Below, in pieces: positions 6,486-12,244 of a DNA stretch of 14,954 nt (position 1 is the first letter of the stretch; the number at the start of each line of letters is the position of its first letter). The stretch is from NCBI GenBank assembly GCA_002394605.1, contig DGUI01000040.1, positions 1-14,954 on the forward strand, written 5' to 3'. Under the pieces are notes generated by a model. It worked only from the letters and a program-made list of their open reading frames with translations. It was not told where the DNA came from and made no database searches. A program made the translations under genes and the position numbers. The DNA is from Mageeibacillus sp. UBA4314 (GTDB taxonomy: Bacteria; Bacillota; Clostridia; Saccharofermentanales; Saccharofermentanaceae).

Positions 6486-8912
6486 TTATTTCTCCTTTAC
6501 GGCACCGGTATATTTCTTAGCGGGTCTGAAGAGAAGATAGCACAATCCTGCAAGAACAACAATAGCTGCGATAAGACCTGCAACATTGACTGCTCCGGAG
6601 AACAGGAGTCCTAACTGGAAGACGATCAATGAGACAGCGTATGCGAATACACACTGGTATCCGATCGCAAACCATGTCCATTTCGCGCTGTTCATCTCTC
6701 TCTTGATGGCACCGATGGCTGCAAAGCAAGGTGCGCAGAGGAGGTTGAAGATCAGGAACGAGAATCCTGCAAGAGGAGTAAGGCCCTCGAAGTCCAAGAC
6801 ACCGAATACGCCTACGACCTCTTCCTTTGCTACAAGACCCATTACTGTTGCGATTGTAGCCTTTATGTTAGCAAAACCAATAGGTGCGAAGATCCATTTG
6901 ATCGCGTTACCGATGATACCGAGAACTGATGATTCAAGTTCCATGTCAGGATCAAATCCGAATCCTTCTGCTGTATTACCGAATACGGAACCAAGCCAGA
7001 TAACGATGGATGAGATAAGGATGATCGTTCCGGCCTTCTTGATGAATGACCATCCTCTCTCCCACATTGATCTCAGGAGATTTCCTACTGTAGGCCAGTG
7101 ATATGCGGGAAGCTCCATTACGAAAGGTGCCGGATCGCCTGCGAACATCTTAGTCTTCTTGAGCATGATACCTGAGATGATGACTGCGGCAACACCTATG
7201 AAGTATGCAGCAGGACCAACCCATGCACCGCGCCACAGAGAGTCTCTGAACAGAGCTGCAGTTATAAGTGCGATGATGGGGAGCTTTGCTCCGCAGGGGA
7301 TGAACGTAGTCGTCATGATCGTCATCCTGCGGTCACGCTGATTCTCGATCGTACGTGATGCCATGATACCCGGAACGCCGCATCCTGATGCAACGAGCAT
7401 GGGGATGAATGACTTTCCTGACAGACCGAATCTCCTGAATATCCTGTCGAGTACGAAAGCAACTCTCGCCATGTATCCGCATGCCTCAAGGAATGCAAGG
7501 AGCAGGAACAGTACGAGCATCTGCGGAACGAATCCAAGTACCGCACCGACACCGCCTATTATACCGTCACAGACGAGTCCCGTTACGAACTCATTTGCGC
7601 CTGCCTTCTCAAGGCCTGATCTTGCCAGGTCAGGAATGCTGGGAACCCAGACACCTCCTTCGACTTCAGCAGGATCCGGGGATGTAAACTCACCTTCCTC
7701 GATTGCTCCGGATGCTTCGAGAGCACCGGTAATATCAAGACCATTCTCTGAAAACTCATCTGCGTAGAATCCGTAATCTTCTTCAAAAGCACCAAAATCA
7801 GCATCTTCGAAGTCGCCCTGAAGAGCTTCTGCTCCTGCGATATCCTTCTCAACAGCTGAATCGATGATCGCCTTTACGTCATCGGTAAATACTGACTCAC
7901 CGGCCCATTCGTCCACCTGTTCGTCGTATTTGCTCTGACCGATACCGAGCAGATACCAGCCGTCTCCAAACAGATTGTCATTGACCCAGTCTGTTCCCCA
8001 TGCACCTACGGTCGAGATCGCAATATAGTACACTGCGAACATTATGAGGCCAAAGATGGGGAGTGCTAAGAACCTGTTAGTTACGATCCTGTCGATCTTG
8101 TCTGATGTTGACAGCGATGCTTTGTTCTTCTTTTTGTAGCAGCTCTTGATGATGGATGCGATATAGACATATCTCTCGTTTGTGATGATCGATTCTGCAT
8201 CGTCATCGAGTTCCTTCTCAGCTGCAGCGATGTCTTTCTCGATGTGGTCGAGCTTATCCTTGGGGATGCCAAGCTTTGCGATGATCTTCTCGTCTCTCTC
8301 GAAGATCTTTATTGCATACCATCTCTGCTTATCCTGATCCATGTCATGGATAGCTGCCTCTTCGATATGTGCAAGAGCGTGTTCAACGGGACCTGAGAAT
8401 GTGTGAGGAGGAACTGTCTTCGTACCTTCTGCAGCCTTTATGGCTTCTTCTGCCGCCTGCATGATGCCCGTTCCCTTGAGAGCGGAAATTGCAACGGCTC
8501 TTACTCCCATCTGCTTTTCGAGCATGGAAAGATCGATCTTATCACCATTCTTCTCAACGATATCCATCATGTTTACGGCCATGACTACCGGTATGCCGAG
8601 TTCCGTCAGCTGTGTCGTTAAGTAGAGGTTACGCTCGAGATTTGTACCGTCAACGATGTTGAGGATTGCATCCGGCTTCTCATCAATGAGATAATTACGC
8701 GCCACTACTTCCTCAAGTGTGTAAGGTGACAGAGAATAGATACCGGGAAGGTCAGTGATCGTTACTCCGTCGTGTTTCTTGAGCTTGCCTTCCTTCTTTT
8801 CCACAGTTACGCCGGGCCAGTTGCCGACGAACTGGTTTGAACCCGTCAGAGCGTTAAAGAGTGTTGTCTTACCGCTGTTCGGGTTACCTGCCAATGCGAT
8901 CTTAATGTTCAT
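6486..8912 (-). CDS. feoB: Ferrous iron transport protein B
   Basis: This 808-residue protein has an N-terminal G domain: G1 GNPNSGKT (9-16), PGVT switch (33-36), G3 DLPG (54-57), G4 NMMD (114-117), and an SALKGTG stretch for G5. A helical linker and the membrane domain follow, with both Gate motifs: GCGVPGIMASRTIE with a nearby FIPCGAKLP, and LLCAPCFAAIGAIKREM. It imports Fe(II), with GTP binding and hydrolysis controlling the channel. It is somewhat longer than the E. coli protein because of an acidic extracytoplasmic loop at about residues 327-430, after the first membrane helix. AGAGGAA lies nine bases before the ATG. Confidence 0.97.
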   Translation of the reverse strand: MNIKIALAGNPNSGKTTLFNALTGSNQFVGNWPGVTVEKKEGKLKKHDGVTITDLPGIYSLSPYTLEEVVARNYLIDEKPDAILNIVDGTNLERNLYLTTQLTELGIPVVMAVNMMDIVEKNGDKIDLSMLEKQMGVRAVAISALKGTGIMQAAEEAIKAAEGTKTVPPHTFSGPVEHALAHIEEAAIHDMDQDKQRWYAIKIFERDEKIIAKLGIPKDKLDHIEKDIAAAEKELDDDAESIITNERYVYIASIIKSCYKKKNKASLSTSDKIDRIVTNRFLALPIFGLIMFAVYYIAISTVGAWGTDWVNDNLFGDGWYLLGIGQSKYDEQVDEWAGESVFTDDVKAIIDSAVEKDIAGAEALQGDFEDADFGAFEEDYGFYADEFSENGLDITGALEASGAIEEGEFTSPDPAEVEGGVWVPSIPDLARSGLEKAGANEFVTGLVCDGIIGGVGAVLGFVPQMLVLFLLLAFLEACGYMARVAFVLDRIFRRFGLSGKSFIPMLVASGCGVPGIMASRTIENQRDRRMTIMTTTFIPCGAKLPIIALITAALFRDSLWRGAWVGPAAYFIGVAAVIISGIMLKKTKMFAGDPAPFVMELPAYHWPTVGNLLRSMWERGWSFIKKAGTIILISSIVIWLGSVFGNTAEGFGFDPDMELESSVLGIIGNAIKWIFAPIGFANIKATIATVMGLVAKEEVVGVFGVLDFEGLTPLAGFSFLIFNLLCAPCFAAIGAIKREMNSAKWTWFAIGYQCVFAYAVSLIVFQLGLLFSGAVNVAGLIAAIVVLAGLCYLLFRPAKKYTGAVKEK

Positions 8913-8932
8913 CTTTATGTTCCTCTCATTTA

Positions 8933-9154
8933 TTATTCAACTTCAACCATCTCGGCATCCGCCTTGCGGAGCGACAGCTCATATCCGCGGACCGTTACCT
9001 CGACCGGATCTCCCAAAGGCGCTACCTTTCTGACATAGATCTCAACACCCTTTGTGATACCCATGTCCATGATGCGCCTTTTGATCGCACCTTCACCGTG
9101 CAGACGTATGACCTTACAGGTCTGGCCTACTTTTACATTACGTAATGTCTTCAT
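8933..9154 (-). CDS. feoA: FeoA-domain protein (second copy)
   Basis: This 73-residue SH3-like FeoA protein contains the typical stretch RRIMDMGITKGVEIYVRKVAPLGDPVEVTVRGYELSLRKADAEMVEV. FeoA binds cytosolic parts of FeoB and modulates its activity. It lies between the other feoA copy and feoB, 20 bases from feoB, on the same transcript. The conserved L/MG-x-x-x-G and GDP-V-x-V elements are intact, so it looks functional. The ribosome site is GGAGG, several bases upstream. Confidence 0.95.
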   Translation of the reverse strand: MKTLRNVKVGQTCKVIRLHGEGAIKRRIMDMGITKGVEIYVRKVAPLGDPVEVTVRGYELSLRKADAEMVEVE

Positions 9155-9183
9155 ATGTTCCTCCTAATAATTTATAAACAGCG

Positions 9184-9399
9184 TCATACCATGATCTTCA
9201 TGGCCATATCCCTGTTGAGGGCGATCCTCGATTCCTTGACCTTGAGGATCACATTGCCCTCATTTGCACTGATAAGCGTCACCATTCCTCCGGGAACTAT
9301 CCCCAGATCCTCCAGGTGCAGCTTGACTTCGGGGCTCCCCCCTACCTTGCGCACTATCAGTTCTTCCCCCTGGTCTGCAACAATGATCGGCATCATCAT
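9184..9399 (-). CDS. feoA: FeoA-domain protein (first copy)
   Basis: This is a 71-residue FeoA-like protein, clearly different in sequence from its neighbour. It has VGGSPEVKLHLEDLGIVPGGMVTLIS followed by LKVKESRIALNRDMAMKIMV. Two unlike FeoA proteins before FeoB are common in Clostridia, and the pair may act together on FeoB. Three Met codons in a row open the frame. With GAGGTGAG just upstream, the second or third Met (9396 or 9393) may be the real start. It is the first gene of the operon, directly downstream of the operator-like boxes at 9418-9445. Confidence 0.93.
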   Translation of the reverse strand: MMMPIIVADQGEELIVRKVGGSPEVKLHLEDLGIVPGGMVTLISANEGNVILKVKESRIALNRDMAMKIMV

Positions 9400-9414
9400 C
9401 TCACCTCTTTTATA

Positions 9415-9448
9415 TTGTTAGCATACGCTAATTAGTTACTGCTAACAA
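9415..9448. promoter_or_regulatory. Operator-like double box of the feo promoter
   Basis: Two 14-bp boxes abut: TTAGCATACGCTAA (9418-9431) and TTAGTTACTGCTAA (9432-9445). Both fit TTAGC-N4-GCTAA with at most one arm mismatch. The outer ends form a perfect 9-bp inverted repeat, TTGTTAGCA and TGCTAACAA. The form recalls DtxR/IdeR-type metal-repressor sites (TTAGG...CCTAA) more than a Fur box, but the regulator is inferred. It overlaps or directly follows the -10, so repression by iron is expected. Confidence 0.65.
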
Positions 9449-9475
9449 AATACTATTCGGAGTGGAAAAATGCAA
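9447..9475 (-). promoter_or_regulatory. Probable feo operon promoter
   Basis: On the minus strand TTGCAT (9470-9475), a 17-bp spacer and TATTTT (9447-9452). The match is moderate. The likely transcript start falls inside the operator-like repeat, as expected for a repressor-controlled promoter. An alternative with TTGTTA as -35 and TATGCT as -10 lies inside the repeat. Confidence 0.5.
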
Positions 9476-9542
9476 GTGTTTTTTGAAAATAGTGGATCCG
9501 ACCGGTTGATAAGGACATAAGAGACCGCGAGTACTGTCGTTG

Positions 9543-9875
9543 CCCTGTCCCTCGTGGCATGATAGTGTTAGCCGCGGCTAACGATAATAAAAGCCGGTAC
9601 ATACCAGGCGTGTCACTAAAAACGCCAAGTCGTGTCATTTTAGATGACAAATAACTCAGAAAAAGTGACAATGTCATCAAAATGGGCAATCCTCCGCTGC
9701 CAACAACTCGACTCGCAACAAAAAGCCGTTTTTTACGCAAGTGACTTGCGTAAAAAACGCGATTTACTTGCGACTCGCAACAAAAAGTCAATTTTTACGC
9801 AAGTCACTTGCGTAAAAATCCAGATTTACTTGCGAGTAAGCATCGGCTAACAATAATGTGCCACCAGGGACAGGG
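9543..9875. mobile_element. MITE-like noncoding element with 40-bp imperfect terminal inverted repeats
   Basis: Positions 9543-9582 and the reverse complement of 9836-9875 align without gaps at 32 of 40 positions, both beginning CCCTGTCCCT-N-GTGGCA and both containing TGTTAGCCG. Inside lie many short hairpins: GGCGT/ACGCC (9607-9626), TGTCAT/ATGACA (9633-9649), TGACA-A-TGTCA (9666-9676), and two 62-bp tandem units. No transposase or credible gene is present and I see no target-site duplication. It could be a nonautonomous element moved by a transposase elsewhere, or a REP/RAYT-type repeat. It lies between the gatD-like terminator and the feo promoter. Confidence 0.65.
9711..9834. repeat. Two tandem 62-bp units, each with a long perfect palindrome
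   Basis: Each unit begins ACTCGCAACAAAAAG and ends ATTTACTTGCG. Unit one holds 16-bp arms (9727-9742 and 9744-9759) around a single G. Unit two holds 14-bp arms (9791-9804 and 9806-9819) around a single C. The ACTTGCG heptamer and its complement recur seven times or so across the region. The outer parts of the arms differ between units but remain paired within each unit. Confidence 0.85.
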
Positions 9876-9905
9876 AAGAGGTTATGATCAGAAGTCTTAC
9901 TCGTC

Positions 9906-9939
9906 AAAAAACGGGCTGCTCGTAGCCCGAGCAGCCCGT
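9906..9939 (-). terminator. Rho-independent terminator after the gatD-like gene
   Basis: On the minus strand a 12-bp perfect stem, ACGGGCTGCTCG with CGAGCAGCCCGT (9911-9922 and 9928-9939), has a 5-nt loop and is followed by a run of T. It lies 11 bases after the stop codon at 9950. Confidence 0.92.
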
Positions 9940-9949
9940 CATGATCTTA

Positions 9950-10690
9950 TCAGTAAGTAAAGCCTCGCTCCGGCTCCCTGAACTCTTTGCACCGCTTGAG
10001 GAAAGATCTCATGGATGCATCTAGGTAAGCAGGCTCAGTGTTCTCTGCTCCGATCATCTCAAGGAAGAGGTTGGTGAACAGCGGGTTTACGATGAAAAGA
10101 GGTCCAAGGAGATAAGTCATGAACAGATTGTGCCACCTGATCCCCTCTTCCTTTATGCCGATATGGAGACCTTCGCCGCGTTCAGCGACGAACAGGGGCC
10201 TGTACTCTTCGTCATATCCTGCCCCCTCATCGAAATAGCACTGCGTAAACTGGCTCTTGAAGCCGACGACATCCACCTTCTCCTTATCACCGTACTGTCC
10301 GATCCACAGTGAATTATATCTGTGCATCATATCCCTGACAGCATATGTGGGAAGTATCTTAAGGCCCTCTATGTCGTTGCCGTCCTCGCACTTTATGACC
10401 GAACCGAACATCTCTGAGGCATTGCCGGTAAGGAGGATGAACTGACCGTTCTTGATCGAATCCATGATCTCATCCCTGTACGGCTTCAGGGCCTCAATGA
10501 CGAGTTCCTGTCCTTTCTCCGTGGTCGTTCCCATATAGACCAGCCTGATGCCGCCGTCCAGGAATCTCGGGCGGGTGTGAAGATCCGTCTCAACGATCTC
10601 GATGGAAGGATCGCATCGCTTAAGGTATTCGATATTCTGGAGGTCCGCATAGAGATAACAGATCTCTGAGTATAATACTTCGATCTTCAT
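9950..10690 (-). CDS. GatD-like class I glutamine amidotransferase homologue lacking catalytic residues
   Basis: This 246-residue protein has the layout and context of GatD, which supplies ammonia to MurT for amidation of D-Glu in lipid II. The glutaminase residues are missing. The nucleophile elbow, normally a CGGYQ-LG type, reads TGNASEMFG (88-96) with no Cys. The conserved TYLHGPL reads TYLLGPL, so the catalytic His is Leu. The oxyanion-side GGGQD motif is also changed (MGTTTEKGQ). The start at 10690 lies one base after the murT-like stop, with GGAGGAGGG upstream, so it is tightly coupled. The frame is otherwise intact, so it is a conserved-looking pseudoenzyme rather than a decayed gene. 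Family assignment rests on context and the retained tail motif. Confidence 0.8.
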   Translation of the reverse strand: MKIEVLYSEICYLYADLQNIEYLKRCDPSIEIVETDLHTRPRFLDGGIRLVYMGTTTEKGQELVIEALKPYRDEIMDSIKNGQFILLTGNASEMFGSVIKCEDGNDIEGLKILPTYAVRDMMHRYNSLWIGQYGDKEKVDVVGFKSQFTQCYFDEGAGYDEEYRPLFVAERGEGLHIGIKEEGIRWHNLFMTYLLGPLFIVNPLFTNLFLEMIGAENTEPAYLDASMRSFLKRCKEFREPERGFTY

Positions 10691-10691
10691 G

Positions 10692-12062
10692 TTACAGTCC
10701 CTCCTCCTCTGCACGCTTCAGTATGATCTGACGGCACTCGTCGACAAGATCGAATGCATCGATCCCGCAGAAGATGTAGACAGTGTCATCCTTCTTAAGG
10801 TCGAACTCCTTTGCAGCCTTGTGTTCGTCGAGCTCGTAGAATATCTTCTCCTCAGGGATCCCTGCGAACAGGAGTCTCATATAGAAGTCCGGCGCTCTCG
10901 GGCCTGTAACGATGAGCTGATCCATGAGAGGATCGTTCATCATCTCGAAGTCACAGTCATAGAGCCAGCATGTGTTCTCTGACCAGTGTCTCTCATCCTT
11001 GTAACAGCTGATGAGAAGGAACATCTTCTTGTGTCCCGGGAACTTCCTGACATAATCTGTGGCACGGGAAACCGCAAGAGCATTCTTATCCTTGGCGAGC
11101 TGTGTAACAACTGAGATCGAGCCTGCCTTCTGGACATTGTATCTCGTATCAGGGATCTTAACGCTCTCCATGATCTTGACGAGTTCTTCACCCTTTATGC
11201 CGAGTTCCCTGAACAGAGCCACTACAAGGCATGTATTGTAAGTATTGAAGATGCTGTTATTGGACAGGTGATACTTGAAGTCACCGTCCTTGTCCCTGAT
11301 CATGATCGTATTGTTCTCAGTATCGATATCGTGACCTGAATAATCGTAGTCAGGTGACTTGAAATCACAGGAGGAACAATGTGCACGGCCGATATGGTGG
11401 TATCTCCTGTAGTCAAATACCAGCTTGTTGCCGCAGATGGGACAGATCCTCATGTCATTTAGCAGGTTCTCGCACTCGATCACATCAGTATCCATCTTCT
11501 CGATACCGTAATATGCCCTGTCATTACCAAGCGCAAGCCTGCCTGAGATAAGGTCGTCAGCATTAAGTATCAGCTTGGTTGACGGCGGGATCGCCATATT
11601 GAGTATGCCTGCGATGTAATCGGGATGACCGTTGCGCATGATCGAATCCCTGAACAGGTTCGTAACACACAGATACTGCGGCACGACATAAGGGAATATC
11701 TTGGGAGCTGAACGCTCATCGATCTCCAGAACAGCTATCTCGTGCTTTGCCTTGCCTGTCAGCGTGGAAGCATGCAAAAGGCAAGTGGACAGACCGGTCG
11801 CGATGTTGGAACCGTATCTGTTGCACAGGACCTTCTTGCCCTGCGCCTCAAAAGCGTCACATATCATATTCGTACAGGTAGTCTTGCCGTTCGTACCCGT
11901 AACAGCTATTATCGTCTTCGGCTTGTCGATCCGCTCAAAGAAATCCGGACACAGCTTGATCGCCAGATGTCCGGGGAAATCAGTTGCATTATGCCCGGTT
12001 ATCTTAAGTACTGGTATGGACAGCTTCGCCGCCCACAGCGCGAAAATAAATCTTAGACCCAT
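10692..12062 (-). CDS. MurT-like Mur ligase family protein
   Basis: This 456-residue protein has an N-terminal hydrophobic stretch, Walker A GTNGKTT (56-62), LEIDE, TNLFRDS, LNADD, and a four-Cys zinc ribbon (CPICG near 205 and CSSC near 228). The inserted ribbon is a hallmark of MurT. The C-terminal DUF1727-type domain is present (WLYDCDFE; VTGPRAPDFYMRLLFAGIP). Two family stretches look altered: the KNPAG-F-like segment reads KDKNALAVSR, and the ADGRD-x-SW-like segment reads RHWSENTCW. Canonical MurT with GatD amidates lipid II glutamate; this variant may act differently. GGAGG precedes the ATG by nine bases. Operon with the gatD-like gene. Confidence 0.87.
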   Translation of the reverse strand: MGLRFIFALWAAKLSIPVLKITGHNATDFPGHLAIKLCPDFFERIDKPKTIIAVTGTNGKTTCTNMICDAFEAQGKKVLCNRYGSNIATGLSTCLLHASTLTGKAKHEIAVLEIDERSAPKIFPYVVPQYLCVTNLFRDSIMRNGHPDYIAGILNMAIPPSTKLILNADDLISGRLALGNDRAYYGIEKMDTDVIECENLLNDMRICPICGNKLVFDYRRYHHIGRAHCSSCDFKSPDYDYSGHDIDTENNTIMIRDKDGDFKYHLSNNSIFNTYNTCLVVALFRELGIKGEELVKIMESVKIPDTRYNVQKAGSISVVTQLAKDKNALAVSRATDYVRKFPGHKKMFLLISCYKDERHWSENTCWLYDCDFEMMNDPLMDQLIVTGPRAPDFYMRLLFAGIPEEKIFYELDEHKAAKEFDLKKDDTVYIFCGIDAFDLVDECRQIILKRAEEEGL

Positions 12063-12083
12063 GTATTCGTTCCTCCGCCTACT

Positions 12084-12089
12084 ATTATA
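12084..12089 (-). promoter_or_regulatory. Likely -10 of the murT-like operon
   Basis: A perfect TATAAT on the minus strand, 21 bases before the ATG at 12062. The -35 is weak (ATGGAA at a 16-bp spacing). Confidence 0.45.
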
Positions 12090-12163
12090 TTACTCTTTGT
12101 TCACTTTCCATCTTTTTGTTTTATTATGACAAAATATTTTTTACTGATACCTGATACTTTATA

Positions 12164-12192
12164 TTGACAATGCTCGATTAATTGTCTTAAAT
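12164..12192 (+). promoter_or_regulatory. pheA promoter
   Basis: A perfect TTGACA (12164-12169), a 17-bp spacer and TTAAAT (12187-12192). It is divergent from the murT-like promoter. Transcription would start near 12199, at the first bases of the leader hairpin. Confidence 0.7.
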
Positions 12193-12197
12193 ACTTT

Positions 12198-12221
12198 GTG
12201 ACAGGAGGATAACCCTGTCAC
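12198..12221 (+). promoter_or_regulatory. Leader inverted repeat holding a perfect Shine-Dalgarno
   Basis: GTGACAGG (12198-12205) and CCTGTCAC (12214-12221) form an 8-bp perfect repeat with an 8-base loop at the likely transcript 5' end. AGGAGG (12203-12208) spans arm and loop. It is 36 bases from the pheA ATG, too far to serve it. It could be an operator, a 5' stabilising hairpin or a masked ribosome site. Confidence 0.5.
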
Positions 12222-12244
12222 ACTCTTATTATGCAGGTGGCTTC

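Noticed and set aside
9453..9791. Minus-strand open frame of 112 codons across the hairpin element
   Set aside because: It is built from the inverted and tandem repeats (LRKKR-type stretches read from the ACTTGCG palindromes), has no good ribosome site, and overlaps the feo promoter.
9711..9834. CRISPR array considered for the repeated units
   Set aside because: Only two units, directly abutting and themselves palindromic, with no unique spacers and no cas genes in the window.
9644..9850. Plus-strand open frame of 68 codons in the same element
   Set aside because: Same repeat-derived stretches in the opposite direction (also LRKKR); no ribosome site or family resemblance.
12063..12244. T-box, Phe attenuator or riboswitch before pheA
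   Set aside because: The leader is only about 45 bases, has no Phe-codon run, no T-box sequence and no terminator; only a short inverted repeat is present.
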